From Wenxinia saemankumensis (GTDB taxonomy: Bacteria; Pseudomonadota; Alphaproteobacteria; Rhodobacterales; Rhodobacteraceae): DNA of 64,000 nt. The stretch's first letter is position 1; each line of letters starts with the position of its first letter. A model generated the notes under the pieces. It ran no database searches. It saw only the letters and a program-made list of their open reading frames with translations, and was not told the origin of the DNA. Location: assembly GCF_900141735.1 (NCBI RefSeq), contig NZ_FQYO01000002.1:310001-374000 (forward strand), in the 5' to 3' direction. Shown piece by piece: positions 44,011 through 53,344 of this stretch. Position numbers and translations under genes: made by a program.

Positions 44011-46005
44011 TCAGCGCAGGTCGGGGGCCGTCGCCTCGGCCGCGAGATCGGGGACGAGGGCGTCCAGCGCGACCGTCGAGGTCTGCTTCTCGCCCAGACG
44101 GCGGAGCGAGACGGTCCGCCCCTCCACCTCGCGCGCGCCGCAGGCGAGGATCACCGGCACCTTGCCGAGCGAATGCTCGCGGACCTTGTAGTTGATCTTC
44201 TCGTTGCGGGTGTCGGCCTCGGCCCGGACGCCCGCCTTGCGGAGCGCGGCGACCACCTCGTGCACGTACTCGTCCGCCTCGGACACGATGGAGGCGACGA
44301 CGACCTGCCTCGGCGCGAGCCAGAAGGGCAGCTTGCCGGCATGTTCCTCGATCAGGATGCCGATGAACCGCTCGAAGCTGCCGAGCGTGGCGCGGTGCAG
44401 CATGAAGGGCCGGTGCTTGGCCCCGTCGGGGCCGACATATTCCGCGTCCAGCCGCTCGGGCAGGTTGGGGTCGACCTGGAAGGTGCCGCATTGCCAGACC
44501 CGGCCGATCGCGTCGGTCAGGTAGAAGTCGAGCTTCGGCCCGTAGAAGGCGCCGTCGCCGGGTTCGAGCGTGTAGGTGCGGCCCGTCTTGCGGATCGCCT
44601 GTTCCAGCGCGTTCTCGACGTAGTCCCAGCTCTCCTCGGTGCCGACGCGCTTCTCGGGGCGGGTGGCGAACTTGATCTCGAAGGTGGGGAAGCCGAGTTC
44701 GGCGTAGATGTCGGCGAGGAACTCGATGAAGCGGGCGCATTCCGCCTCGATCTGGTCCTCGGTGCAGAAGATGTGCGCGTCGTCCTGGGTGAAGCCGCGC
44801 ACCCGCATGATCCCGTGCAGCGCGCCCGAGGGTTCGTAGCGGGTGCAGGAGCCGAACTCGGCGAGCCGCAGCGGCAGGTCGCGGTAGGATTTCAGGCCCT
44901 GGTTGTAGACCTGCACGTGGCAGGGGCAGTTCATCGGCTTGAGCGCATTGACCCGCGTCGCGGCCTTGTCGCGGACGGCGGCATCGTCGTCCTCGCCGTC
45001 GCGGCTCTCGTCCACCTCCACGATGAACATGTGGTGCTGGTACTTGTCCCAGTGGCCCGACGCCTCCCACAGCTTGCGGTCCACCACCTGGGGCGTGTTG
45101 ATCTCGCGGTAGCCCCCGGCGCGCTGCTTGCGGCGCATGTAGTCCTGCAGCGTGGTGTAGATGGTCCAGCCGTTCGGGTGCCAGAAGACCTGTCCCGGCG
45201 CCTCCTCCTGCATGTGGAAGAGGTCCATCTCGCGGCCGAGCCGGCGGTGGTCGCGCTTGGCCGCCTCCTCCAGCATGTGCAGATGCGCCTTGAGGTCGTC
45301 GCGGTTGCGGAAGGCGACGCCGTAGATGCGCTGGAGCATCTGGCGCCTGGAATCCCCGCGCCAGTAGGCGCCGGCCACGTTCATCAGCTTGAAGGCGTCG
45401 GCGGGGACCTGGCCCGTGTTCTGCAGGTGCGGGCCGCGGCAGAGATCCTGCCAGTCCCCGTGCCAGTACATGCGGATCGGCTGGCCGTCGTCGGGGATCG
45501 CCTCGACCAGCTCGACCTTGTAGTTTTCCCCGGTCTTCTCGTAATGCGCGATGGCGTCGGCGCGGGACCAGACCTCGGTGCGGACCGGCTCGCGGGCGGC
45601 GATGATCTCCTTCATCTTCGCCTCGATGGCGCCCAGATCCTCTGGCGTGAAGGGCTCGGCCCGGTCGAAATCGTAGTACCAGCCATGCTCGATGACGGGG
45701 CCGATCGTGACCTTCACGTCGGGCCAGATCTCCTGCACGGCGCGGGCCATGATATGGGCGAGGTCGTGTCGGATGAGTTCGAGCGCGGGGGCGTCGTCCT
45801 TCATCGTGTTGATCGTCACCTCGGCATCGGCCTCGATGGGCCAGGCGAGGTCGAAATGGCGGCCGTTCACCTGGGCGCTGATCGCGCGCTTGGCGAGGGA
45901 GGGCGCGATGCTCTCGGCCACCTCGGCGGCGGTGGTGCCGGCGGGGTAGCTGCGCGCGCTGCCATCGGGGAATGTCAGGGAAATCTGGGAGTCGTCGAGG
46001 CTCAT
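44011..46005 (-). CDS. thrS: Threonyl-tRNA synthetase
   Basis: This 664-aa class II synthetase has domains in the usual order: TGS ([27 protein letters not shown]), the SAD editing domain with [17 protein letters not shown] (H-x3-H) and GPHLQNTG, the catalytic core with motif 2 ([26 protein letters not shown]) and motif 3 ([17 protein letters not shown]), and a C-terminal anticodon-binding domain ([12 protein letters not shown]). AGGAG lies seven bases before the ATG. No leader peptide or operator with a threonyl-anticodon mimic was seen. Confidence 0.98.
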   Translation of the reverse strand: MSLDDSQISLTFPDGSARSYPAGTTAAEVAESIAPSLAKRAISAQVNGRHFDLAWPIEADAEVTINTMKDDAPALELIRHDLAHIMARAVQEIWPDVKVTIGPVIEHGWYYDFDRAEPFTPEDLGAIEAKMKEIIAAREPVRTEVWSRADAIAHYEKTGENYKVELVEAIPDDGQPIRMYWHGDWQDLCRGPHLQNTGQVPADAFKLMNVAGAYWRGDSRRQMLQRIYGVAFRNRDDLKAHLHMLEEAAKRDHRRLGREMDLFHMQEEAPGQVFWHPNGWTIYTTLQDYMRRKQRAGGYREINTPQVVDRKLWEASGHWDKYQHHMFIVEVDESRDGEDDDAAVRDKAATRVNALKPMNCPCHVQVYNQGLKSYRDLPLRLAEFGSCTRYEPSGALHGIMRVRGFTQDDAHIFCTEDQIEAECARFIEFLADIYAELGFPTFEIKFATRPEKRVGTEESWDYVENALEQAIRKTGRTYTLEPGDGAFYGPKLDFYLTDAIGRVWQCGTFQVDPNLPERLDAEYVGPDGAKHRPFMLHRATLGSFERFIGILIEEHAGKLPFWLAPRQVVVASIVSEADEYVHEVVAALRKAGVRAEADTRNEKINYKVREHSLGKVPVILACGAREVEGRTVSLRRLGEKQTSTVALDALVPDLAAEATAPDLR

Positions 46006-46108
46006 GGCCTGTCTCCTCGTCGGTTCGGCGCCCACGGAACGCCCGGCTGCGGGTTATGTCGTGGGCGCCTAGATGGCGGGGAGGGGGAGGGGCGTCAAGC
46101 CGGCGCGG

Positions 46109-46870
46109 TCACGCCCCCTGTTGCTCCCATAGGTAGCTGCCGCCGAAATTGGCGGCCTGGCCGGATTCCAGGTAGGTCTTGAGCCCCGCGAGCGAGCGGG
46201 TCCAGCCGTCGGCGGTGCCGCCCTCGGGGTCGTTGTTCAGGTCCCAGTGCTCGACCGTGAGCTTGCAGAAATCGCCCTCGGGCTCGATCAGGTAGACGAC
46301 GCGGCTGGGGGTGGTCACGTCGTCCCATTTCGGCTCGAAGCTGGTGACGAGGCGGGTCTTGGGCACCACCTCCAGATCGCGGGCCTGCAGGGTCTCGGTC
46401 CCGTCGGGGGTGCGGTAGGTGACGGTGTCGCCGTCGCGCTGCGCGGTCTGGCCGAGGAAATCCCAGCGGGAATAGGCCTCGGCATCGACGAGCGCTTCCC
46501 ACAGGGCGTCCTGCGAGCAGCGGATGTAGGTGGACATGACGAAGTCGGGTCGGGTCATCGGTGTGGTCCTTTCAAGACTGGTCTTCAGATGGGAGAGGGC
46601 ACGGACGCGCGGCTTGAGGAGGGGTTCGATCCAGCGGTCGATCACCTCCTGAAGGGGCAGGGCGTTGAGGTAGTGATGCTTGAAGCGCCCGGCCCGGCGG
46701 GTGGTCACGAGATGGGCTTCCTCCAGTACCTTGAGATGCTTCATCACGCCGAACCGGCTCATATCGAGCTGCTCCTCCAGTTCGGTCAGCGTCTGCCCGT
46801 CCCGCGCCCGGAGCATGTCCAGAAGCGCCCGGCGGGCAGGGTCGTTGAGGGCCTTGAAGATCGCGTCCAT
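46109..46870 (-). CDS. ArsR-type regulator fused to an SRPBCC (AHSA1-like) domain
   Basis: This 253-aa protein has residues 1-100 as an ArsR winged helix (IFKALNDPARRALLDMLRARDGQTLTELEEQLDMSRFGVMKHLKVLEEAHLVTTRRAGRFKHHYLN). Residues 108-253 are an SRPBCC/AHSA1 lipid-pocket domain (STYIRCSQDALWEALVDAEAYSRWDF; TPSRVVYLIEPEGDFCKLTVEHWDL). Elsewhere the two often occur as neighbouring genes; here one uninterrupted frame joins them, as in other alphaproteobacteria. No cysteine metal site of the ArsR type is present, so it more likely senses a small hydrophobic ligand through the SRPBCC pocket (inference). It is divergent from an alpha/beta hydrolase gene. Confidence 0.88.
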   Translation of the reverse strand: MDAIFKALNDPARRALLDMLRARDGQTLTELEEQLDMSRFGVMKHLKVLEEAHLVTTRRAGRFKHHYLNALPLQEVIDRWIEPLLKPRVRALSHLKTSLERTTPMTRPDFVMSTYIRCSQDALWEALVDAEAYSRWDFLGQTAQRDGDTVTYRTPDGTETLQARDLEVVPKTRLVTSFEPKWDDVTTPSRVVYLIEPEGDFCKLTVEHWDLNNDPEGGTADGWTRSLAGLKTYLESGQAANFGGSYLWEQQGA

Positions 46871-46985
46871 CTTTCGCTCTTACGTGATTCTGTGGTCACG
46901 TGACAATAGGGTAACCTGTTGGGCCGCGCTTGGACCCCGGGGCCGCCCCCGGTATGGAGGGGCGATTGTCGACGCGGAGGGGACC

Positions 46986-47729
46986 ATGACCGAGATGCTG
47001 ACCACGCCGCAGGGCCGGACGCTTGCCCTGAACCGGGTGGAGGGGCAGGGGCCGGCGGTGATCTTCCTCGGCGGCTTCCGATCCGACATGGAGGGGACGA
47101 AGGCGCTGCATCTCGAAGGCTGGGCGCGGGAGAACGGCCGGGCCTTCGTCCGGTTCGACTATTCGGGCCACGGGGCGAGCGGGGGCGCCTTCGAGGACGG
47201 ATCCATCGGCGACTGGCGCGACGACGCGGCGGCGGTGCTGGATACGGTGCCGGGGCCGAAGATCCTTGTCGGCTCGTCGATGGGGGGCTGGATCTCGCTC
47301 CTGCTGGCGCGGGACAGGGGGGATGTGGCGGGCCTCGTCACCATCGCCGCGGCGCCTGACTTTACCGAGGACGGCTACTGGGCGGGCTTCGACGAGGCCG
47401 CGCGGGCGCAGCTGGCGGAGACGGGCGTGGTCCACGTCCCGTCCGAATACGGCGAGCCCTACCCGATCACGCGGCGGCTCATCGAGGAGGGGCGCGCGGT
47501 GCTGGTGCTGCGCACGCCCCTGTCCCTGCCGATGCCGGTGCGCTTCCTGCAGGGGACGGCGGATGTGGACGTGCCGGAGGCCTGGGCGCATCGGCTGCTG
47601 GCCCATGCGGAGGGGGACGATCTGCGCCTCACGCTCGTGAAGGGCGCGGATCACCGCTTCTCCGACCCGGACTGCCTGGCGCTGATCGTCGCCTCTCTCG
47701 AGGAGGTGCTGGGCCGGCTCGCGGCCTGA
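46986..47729 (+). CDS. Alpha/beta hydrolase (ABHD10-like serine hydrolase)
   Basis: This 247-aa protein has the nucleophile elbow ILVGSSMGGWISLL, with Ser98. AVIFLGGFRSDMEGTKAL provides the oxyanion hole in the form typical of ABHD10-like thioesterases. VRFLQGTADVDVPEAWA holds the acid, and LVKGADHRFSDPDCL the catalytic His. GGAGG lies four bases before the ATG. The substrate is unknown; mammalian ABHD10 removes acyl groups from proteins and glucuronides. The promoter faces the ArsR-SRPBCC regulator gene, which might control it. Confidence 0.86.
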   Translation: MTEMLTTPQGRTLALNRVEGQGPAVIFLGGFRSDMEGTKALHLEGWARENGRAFVRFDYSGHGASGGAFEDGSIGDWRDDAAAVLDTVPGPKILVGSSMGGWISLLLARDRGDVAGLVTIAAAPDFTEDGYWAGFDEAARAQLAETGVVHVPSEYGEPYPITRRLIEEGRAVLVLRTPLSLPMPVRFLQGTADVDVPEAWAHRLLAHAEGDDLRLTLVKGADHRFSDPDCLALIVASLEEVLGRLAA

Positions 47730-47814
47730 TCGTCGGCCGGAGATCGCCGCCGCGCTTGACCCCGGCGCGCCGGCGGGCCACCCCATGGGGCATCGCCGCC
47801 CCGAGGGAACGCCC

Positions 47815-48537
47815 ATGTCCGCCCCGTTCAACGAACCCCTCGTCCTGCTGCCCGGCCTGCTGACCGATGCCCGCCTGTTCCGGCCGCAGATCGACGCGCT
47901 CTCGACCCGGGGCACGATCGCGGTCGCGGGCTACGGGCTGGGAGAGCGGGTGGAGGAGATCGCCTCGAGCCTGCTGTCGATGATCCCGGCCCGGACGGCG
48001 CTGGTCGGGGCGGGCTTCGGCGGGGCCGTCGCGCTGGAACTGATCCGCCGCGCGCCCGAGCGGGTGACGCGGATCGCGCTGATCTCCACCCATCCGCTGG
48101 CGCCGACCCCGGCCGAGGCGGCGGAGGCGGAGACGCGGATCGTCGCGGCCAAGGCGGGCCGGTTCGAGGACGTGATCGCCAAGGAACTGCCGGAGGGCGC
48201 GCTGGGCGAGGGGCCCAACAGCGACGAGGCCCGCGCGGCCTATCTCGAGATGGCCCGCGCGGTCGGCCCGGCGGGCTACCTGCGCCGGACCCGGGCCGCG
48301 ATGCGGCGCAAGGACCAGCAGGCGACGATCCGGCGGATCCACCAGCGGGCGCTGGTGATCTGCGGCGAGGCGGACCCGCTGACGCCGGTCAAGCGGCACA
48401 GCTTCATGGCCGAGATGATCCCGACCGGCACCCTGCGCGTCATCGAGGGGGCCGGCCACCTTCCGTCGCTGGAGGCGCCGGAGGCCGTGACCGAGGCGCT
48501 GGCCGAATGGATGGGGCAGCCGCTGGTCCTGCGCTAG
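47815..48537 (+). CDS. Alpha/beta hydrolase-fold protein lacking the serine nucleophile
   Basis: This 240-aa protein has the overall MhpC-like fold (LVLLPGLLTDARLFRPQIDAL at the start; CGEADPLTPVKRH with the acid; EGAGHLPSLEAPEAV with the His). The elbow, normally G-x-S-x-G, reads LVGAGFGGAVAL: G65-A66-G67-F68-G69, so glycine replaces the nucleophilic serine. The codons are clear (GGG GCG GGC TTC GGC). The protein may be inactive as a hydrolase, or work as a lyase, binding protein or regulator. The start at MSAPFNEP has GAGGGA upstream. It is a tandem neighbour of the active hydrolase. Confidence 0.85.
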   Translation: MSAPFNEPLVLLPGLLTDARLFRPQIDALSTRGTIAVAGYGLGERVEEIASSLLSMIPARTALVGAGFGGAVALELIRRAPERVTRIALISTHPLAPTPAEAAEAETRIVAAKAGRFEDVIAKELPEGALGEGPNSDEARAAYLEMARAVGPAGYLRRTRAAMRRKDQQATIRRIHQRALVICGEADPLTPVKRHSFMAEMIPTGTLRVIEGAGHLPSLEAPEAVTEALAEWMGQPLVLR

Positions 48538-48602
48538 GGCAGGGGAGCGGCGCCCGGCGCCCGGGCGCGCAGACCGGGACCGGGGCCGTTCGGGTCGCCC
48601 CC

Positions 48603-49922
48603 TCAGACCGGCATCGCGGCGCCGGCGGGACCGTCGCCCTCGGCCTCGCCCGAGGCGGAGCGGACGAGCCGGGGCTTGCGCTTGCCGCCATCGGGCGAAT
48701 GCCGGTCGATGAACTTCAGCACCAGCGGGCGGATGTTGTTCCGCCACGACCGGCCGGCGAAGATGCCGTAATGGCCCGCGCCGCCCTCGAGATGCTGGGA
48801 CTTCTTGGCCTGCGGCAGGCCCGTCAGCAGGTCGAGCGCGGCGAGGCATTGCCCGGGGGCCGAGATGTCGTCGTTCTCGCCCTCGACCACCATCACCGCG
48901 ACGTTGTCGATCCGGCCGATATCGACCGGCTTGCCCTCGACCGTGAAGGCGTTGCGCGCGATCTCGCGGCCCTTGAACACCCTTTCGACGGTCGAGAGGT
49001 AGAACTCGGCCGTCATGTCCATCACGGCGAGGTATTCGTCGTAGAAGGCGTTGTGCTTGTCGTGGTCCGACGCCTCGCCCTTGGCCACGCGGAAGATCTG
49101 GTCCAGGAAGGCCTGGGCATGGGTGCCGAGGTTCATGTTGATGAACGAGGCAAGCTGCAGCAGCCCCGGGTAGACCGGGCGGCCGACGCCGCGATACTTG
49201 AAGCCGACGCGCTGGATGGCCGACGCCTCGAGCTGGCCCATCGTGACAGAGCGGCCGAAATCGGTGACCTCGGTATGGTTCGCCTCGGGGTCGATCGGGC
49301 CGCCGATCAGCGTCAGAGACCGGGGCTGCGCGGCCGGATCCTCCTCCGCCAGGTAGGCGGTCGCGGCGAGGGCCAGCGGCGCGGGCTGGCAGACGGCGAT
49401 GACATGCGTGTCGGGGCCGAGATGGCGCAGGAAATCGACGAGATAGAGCGTGTAGTCCTCGACGTCGAACTTGCCGGCGCTGACCGGAATGTCGCGGGCG
49501 TTCTTCCAGTCGGTGACGAAGACCTCGCAATCGGGCAGCAGCGAGATCACCGTCTTGCGCACCAGCGTGGCGTAGTGCCCCGACATCGGCGCGACGAGCA
49601 GGACGCGGCGGGCACGGGGGGCGCGGTTGGGCACCTTGAAGTGGATGAGATTGCCGAAGGCGCGCTCGACCACGGTCATGATGCGGACCGTGTGGTCGGT
49701 GCCGTCCTCGACCGTGACGGTGGGAATGTTCCAGTCCGGCTTGGCCACCATCCGTTCGAAACTGCGCTCCGTCACCTCGCCCCAGGCCTTGAGCCATTCC
49801 ATGCCCGGATTGGCCATCGCGGCGGCGGCGGGGTAGGACGCCATGGCCCGCGCGGTGGCGCCGAGCCATTGGTTCGTGTTCCGCACGCTTTCCATGAAGT
49901 CGTAGGTGAACATATAATTCAT
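48603..49922 (-). CDS. phaZ: Intracellular polyhydroxyalkanoate depolymerase PhaZ
   Basis: This 439-aa intracellular PHB depolymerase of the cysteine type starts MNYMFTYDFMESVRNTNQWLGA. Its nucleophile elbow is VIAVCQPAPLALAATAYL, with Cys instead of Ser as in this family. VEGENDDISAPGQC gives the acid, and GAGHYGIFAGRSWRNNIRPLV the His region. It degrades native PHB granules to 3-hydroxybutyrate. It is divergent from phaC across a 111-bp gap that holds a CTGCAG-GTGCG sequence resembling a degenerate PhaR site, so both may answer to the same regulator. Confidence 0.95.
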   Translation of the reverse strand: MNYMFTYDFMESVRNTNQWLGATARAMASYPAAAAMANPGMEWLKAWGEVTERSFERMVAKPDWNIPTVTVEDGTDHTVRIMTVVERAFGNLIHFKVPNRAPRARRVLLVAPMSGHYATLVRKTVISLLPDCEVFVTDWKNARDIPVSAGKFDVEDYTLYLVDFLRHLGPDTHVIAVCQPAPLALAATAYLAEEDPAAQPRSLTLIGGPIDPEANHTEVTDFGRSVTMGQLEASAIQRVGFKYRGVGRPVYPGLLQLASFINMNLGTHAQAFLDQIFRVAKGEASDHDKHNAFYDEYLAVMDMTAEFYLSTVERVFKGREIARNAFTVEGKPVDIGRIDNVAVMVVEGENDDISAPGQCLAALDLLTGLPQAKKSQHLEGGAGHYGIFAGRSWRNNIRPLVLKFIDRHSPDGGKRKPRLVRSASGEAEGDGPAGAAMPV

Positions 49923-49994
49923 TGCGGGGGCCTTCCGGATGGGGGCGCTCTGTTCCGCGCCAGACGGCGATCCCCCGCGAGGAGGCGGGCGATG

Positions 49995-50005
49995 CTGCAG
50001 GTGCG
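49995..50005. promoter_or_regulatory. Degenerate PhaR-type site in the phaZ-phaC gap
   Basis: CTGCAGGTGCG matches the left half of the CTGC-N3-GCAG operator and only part of the right half. Its place between the two divergent genes is apt, but the match alone is weak. Confidence 0.3.
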
Positions 50006-50033
50006 AAAGGAAACCTAGGGGGGAGGCCCGCCC

Positions 50034-51851
50034 GTGGCAACTGACGAAACGTCTGGTCCCGTGGACCCGAAACGATCCGTCGCCAGGATGGAACAGAACC
50101 TCGCCCGGGTGGAGGAGCTGACGCAGCGCCTGCTCGCCGCGATGGCGGGCAAGCGGCAGGTGCGCCCGTCGCTTCAGGGGCCGGGGCAGCAGCTCTACCT
50201 CAAGGCGGCGCAGGCCTGGTGGCAGGACATGGCCCGGAACCCGGCCAAGCTGATCGAGCAGCAGGTGGAGTTCTGGGGCGAGAGCGTGAAGCATTACGCC
50301 GAGGCCAGCCAGGAGCTGATGAAGGGCCGGTTCCACGCCCCTCCGGAGGAGGAGGCGGGGCCCGGGCCGCGCGACAAGCGCTTTGCCAACCCGCTCTGGG
50401 ACAGCCATCCCTGGTTCAACTACGTCAAGCAGCAATACCTCGCCAATGCCCGCGCCATCGAGACGGCGGTGGCCGAGACCGAGGGGCTCGACGCGGGCGA
50501 ACGCAAGCGGCTGACCTATTTCTCGCGCCAGATCGTGGACATGATGGCGCCGACGAACTTCCTGGCCACCAATCCCGACGCGCTGGAAAAGGCGGTCGAG
50601 ACCGAGGGGCAGAGCCTGATCGACGGGCTTGAGAACCTGATCGCCGATCTCGAGGCCAACGATGGCGAGCTGGTGGTGAACCTCGCCGACAAGTCGGCCT
50701 TCGAGGTGGGCCGCAACATCGCCACGACCCCGGGCGAAGTCGTGTTCCGCAACCGCCTGTTCGAGCTGATCCAGTATGCCCCCGCGACCGAGCAGGTCCA
50801 CCAGACGCCGATCGTCCTCTTCCCGCCCTGGATCAACAAGTTCTACATTCTCGACCTCAAGCCGCAGAACAGCTTCATCCGATGGGTGGTCGAGCAGGGC
50901 TACACGCTCTTCGTCGTGAGCTGGGTCGATCCCGACGCGGAATATGCGCGGACCTCTATGACCGACTACGTCGAGGAGGGCTACCTGGAGGCGATCGCGC
51001 AGGTGAAGTCGATCTGCGGCGTCAAGAAGGTGAACGCCATCGGCTACTGCATCGCCGGCACCACGCTGGCGCTTACGCTGGCGGTGATGAAGGCCCGGGG
51101 CGACGCGTCGGTGAAGTCGGCGACCTTCTTCACCACGCTGACGGACTTCTCCGACCAGGGGGAGGTGGGGGTCTTCCTCGACGACGACTTCGTGGACGGG
51201 ATCGAGGCCGAGGTCGCCGAGAACGGCTATCTCGACAAGTTCTACATGGCGCGGACCTTCTCGTTCCTGCGCTCGAACGACCTGATCTACCAGCCCGCGA
51301 TCCGCTCCTACATGATGGGCGAGGCGCCCCCCGCCTTCGACCTGCTCTACTGGAACGGCGACGGCACCAACCTGCCTGCGACAATGGCCGTCGAATACCT
51401 GCGCGGCCTATGCCAGCAGGACCGCTTCGCGAACGGGACGGGGTTCGAGGTGGCGGGCGAGACGGTGCATCTGAAGGACGTCACGGTCCCGGTCTGCGGC
51501 ATCGCCTGCGAGACGGACCACATCGCCGCCTGGCGCAGCTCGTATCGCGGGATCGGGCGGATGGGCTCGCGCGACAAGACGTTCCTGCTTTCGGGTTCGG
51601 GCCATATCGCGGGGATCGTGAACCCTCCGGCCAAGCGGAAATACGGGTGGCGCAGCCATGACGACCTGAGCCTGCCGCCCGACGAATGGTACGCGGCCGC
51701 CACGCCGCAGGAGGGATCCTGGTGGCCCCGCTGGGAGGAATGGCTCGCCCCCCGGTCGGGCAGGATGGTGCCCGCGCGCGATCCCGGCGACCCCGCGCAT
51801 CCGCCGCTGGCCCCCGCCCCCGGACGCTACGTGAAGGGGCGCGCGGCCTGA
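50034..51851 (+). CDS. phaC: Class I poly(3-hydroxyalkanoate) synthase
   Basis: This 605-aa protein polymerises 3-hydroxybutyryl-CoA into PHB on the granule surface. The lipase-like box is NAIGYCIAGTTLAL, with nucleophile C339. The catalytic Asp lies in CGIACETDHIAAW and the His in SGSGHIAGIVNPP. The helical N-terminal part (about residues 1-200; WWQDMARNPAKLIEQQVEFW) is typical of class I enzymes that work alone. The GTG start has GGGAGG seven bases upstream. phaP and phaR follow, each from its own promoter. Confidence 0.97.
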   Translation: MATDETSGPVDPKRSVARMEQNLARVEELTQRLLAAMAGKRQVRPSLQGPGQQLYLKAAQAWWQDMARNPAKLIEQQVEFWGESVKHYAEASQELMKGRFHAPPEEEAGPGPRDKRFANPLWDSHPWFNYVKQQYLANARAIETAVAETEGLDAGERKRLTYFSRQIVDMMAPTNFLATNPDALEKAVETEGQSLIDGLENLIADLEANDGELVVNLADKSAFEVGRNIATTPGEVVFRNRLFELIQYAPATEQVHQTPIVLFPPWINKFYILDLKPQNSFIRWVVEQGYTLFVVSWVDPDAEYARTSMTDYVEEGYLEAIAQVKSICGVKKVNAIGYCIAGTTLALTLAVMKARGDASVKSATFFTTLTDFSDQGEVGVFLDDDFVDGIEAEVAENGYLDKFYMARTFSFLRSNDLIYQPAIRSYMMGEAPPAFDLLYWNGDGTNLPATMAVEYLRGLCQQDRFANGTGFEVAGETVHLKDVTVPVCGIACETDHIAAWRSSYRGIGRMGSRDKTFLLSGSGHIAGIVNPPAKRKYGWRSHDDLSLPPDEWYAAATPQEGSWWPRWEEWLAPRSGRMVPARDPGDPAHPPLAPAPGRYVKGRAA

Positions 51852-51944
51852 CCCACGCGCAGCCGGTGACGCCAAGTCATTGATCGGTCTGCCGGATCGC
51901 GGTCGGCCGGGCAAGCCATCGGCCCGCCTGCCGAAACTCTTATG

Positions 51945-51955
51945 CTGCGGCGCAG
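51945..51955 (+). promoter_or_regulatory. PhaR operator 1 before phaP
   Basis: CTGCGGCGCAG is an exact CTGC-N3-GCAG palindrome, the operator reported for PhaR in Rhodobacter. It lies about 10 bases before a candidate -35 (TTGCAA at 51964). Confidence 0.75.
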
Positions 51956-51971
51956 AAAAATCCTTGCAATG

Positions 51972-51982
51972 CTGCAGTGCAG
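51972..51982 (+). promoter_or_regulatory. PhaR operator 2, inside the phaP promoter
   Basis: CTGCAGTGCAG is a second exact CTGC-N3-GCAG, 27 bases after the first. It falls between a candidate -35 TTGCAA (51964-51969) and -10 CTAACT (51986-51991), where bound repressor would block RNA polymerase. PhaR is encoded just downstream. Confidence 0.75.
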
Positions 51983-52062
51983 CACCTAACTTGGCGTCAC
52001 GAACGACAGGGTGGCGGCGCAACGGCCCCACCCACCCGCACCGACCAGAAAGGAGAGCCGTC

Positions 52063-52509
52063 ATGGCCGCCAAGACCCAGGACTACACCGCGATGATGAA
52101 GGACATGATGGGCGCCTTCCCCGTGGACCAGAAAGCCATGGAATCGATGTTCAAGTCGCAGACCGCCTTCGCCGAGAAGATGTCGGCCGTGGCGATCGAC
52201 GCCGCCCAGCAATCGACCGACCTGTCCGCCCGGTGGACCCAGGACACCCTGACCAAGATGTCCGCGATCACCCAGGCCCGGACCGAGCCGGCCGACTATG
52301 CCAAGGCGATGACCGACTTCGCGACCGCCTCGGCCGAGAGCGCCGCCGAGCACATGGCCGCCTTCGCCGACATCGCCAAGAAGGTGCAGACCGAGACGCT
52401 CGAGCTGATGATGGCGATGGGCAAGGACATGTCCACCGACATGCAGGACGTCGCCCGCAAGGCCACCAGCGACATGACCTCGGCCGCCAAGAAGGCCTCG
52501 GCCAAGTAA
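52063..52509 (+). CDS. phaP: Phasin, PHB granule coat protein
   Basis: This 148-aa protein is almost wholly helical, rich in Ala, Met, Thr and Lys, with no signal peptide. The amphipathic pattern (SMFKSQTAFAEKMSAVAIDAAQQSTDLSARWTQDTLTKM; EHMAAFADIAKKVQTETLELMMAM) is that of phasins, which coat PHB granules. AGGAGAG precedes the ATG. Two exact PhaR operators lie upstream and a good terminator follows, so it is a self-contained, strongly regulated unit, as expected for the most abundant granule protein. Confidence 0.93.
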   Translation: MAAKTQDYTAMMKDMMGAFPVDQKAMESMFKSQTAFAEKMSAVAIDAAQQSTDLSARWTQDTLTKMSAITQARTEPADYAKAMTDFATASAESAAEHMAAFADIAKKVQTETLELMMAMGKDMSTDMQDVARKATSDMTSAAKKASAK

Positions 52510-52593
52510 GATCGCGGTCCCGGCCCGCCCCCGCACGGGCGAACCGGGACCCGACAGATCCCGGGGCGTCTCCCTCTCCGGGATCGCCCCTCG

Positions 52594-52623
52594 AAGGGCG
52601 GGCCGCCGGTCCGCCCTTTCTTT
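52594..52623 (+). terminator. Intrinsic terminator of phaP
   Basis: AAGGGCGG (52594-52601) pairs with CCGCCCTT (52611-52618), followed by TCTTT. A second perfect hairpin, GATCCCGG/CCGGGATC, lies just before it (52557-52585). Confidence 0.85.
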
Positions 52624-52692
52624 GCGCGGGCCTTTCTTTTTGCAGGGGGCCGTCCTACGCTTTCTGCCGGTGCACAATCGGGAGGCGTAACG

Positions 52693-53268
52693 ATGTCGGA
52701 CCAAGGCAAGCCGCTGCTGATCAAGCGCTACGCGAGCCGTCGTCTCTACAACACGGAGACGAGCGATTACGTCACGCTCGAGGACATCGCCAGCTTCATT
52801 CGCGCGGGACGCGATGTGCAGATCGTCGACCTGAAATCTGGCGACGACCTGACCCGGCAATACCTGCTCCAGATCATCGCCGAGCACGAGAGCCGGGGCG
52901 AGAGCGTCCTGCCGCTCGAGGTGCTGAACGATCTCGTCCGGTCCTATACCAGCCAGGCCTCGACCATCGTGCCGCAATTCCTCGCCATGTCCTTCGACAT
53001 GCTGCGCGACGGGCAATCGCGCATGATGGAGAACATGGGCCGGGCCAACCCGATGGCCGCGATGCCGGGCTTCGACGCGATGCGCGCCCAGCAGGAGGCC
53101 TTCTTCAAGGCGATGACCGGCGGCCGGATGGGCACGTCCGTCCCGATGCCCGAGGCGGAGGAGGCGGAGCCGCGCCCCGCCGGCAAGTCGGGGCGGGACG
53201 ACGACCTGGAGGCGATGAAGCGGCAGCTCGCCGAGATGCAGGACCGCCTGTCGAAGATGGGCAAATAG
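52693..53268 (+). CDS. phaR: PHB-sensing transcription repressor PhaR
   Basis: This 191-aa protein has the N-terminal PHB/PHA accumulation DNA-binding domain, with LLIKRYASRRLYNTETSDYVTLEDIASFIRAG and IVDLKSGDDLTRQYLLQIIAEHE, and a middle helical domain (LNDLVRSYTSQASTIVPQFLAMSFDML) that contacts PHB. PhaR represses phaP (and often itself and phaZ) until nascent PHB titrates it away. The upstream CTGCCGGTGCA at about 52665 could be an autoregulatory half-matching site. GGGAGG precedes the ATG. Confidence 0.95.
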   Translation: MSDQGKPLLIKRYASRRLYNTETSDYVTLEDIASFIRAGRDVQIVDLKSGDDLTRQYLLQIIAEHESRGESVLPLEVLNDLVRSYTSQASTIVPQFLAMSFDMLRDGQSRMMENMGRANPMAAMPGFDAMRAQQEAFFKAMTGGRMGTSVPMPEAEEAEPRPAGKSGRDDDLEAMKRQLAEMQDRLSKMGK

Positions 53269-53344
53269 GCCCGGCGCCGCCCCCTCCCGAGCCCCGTCCC
53301 GGACCCCGTCCCGCCACCGGGGCCGCGGCCCCGCCTGTTCCGCG

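Noticed and set aside
46006-46108. T-box or threonine leader before thrS
   Set aside because: The upstream 100 bases are too short and show neither a T-box nor a Thr-rich leader frame.
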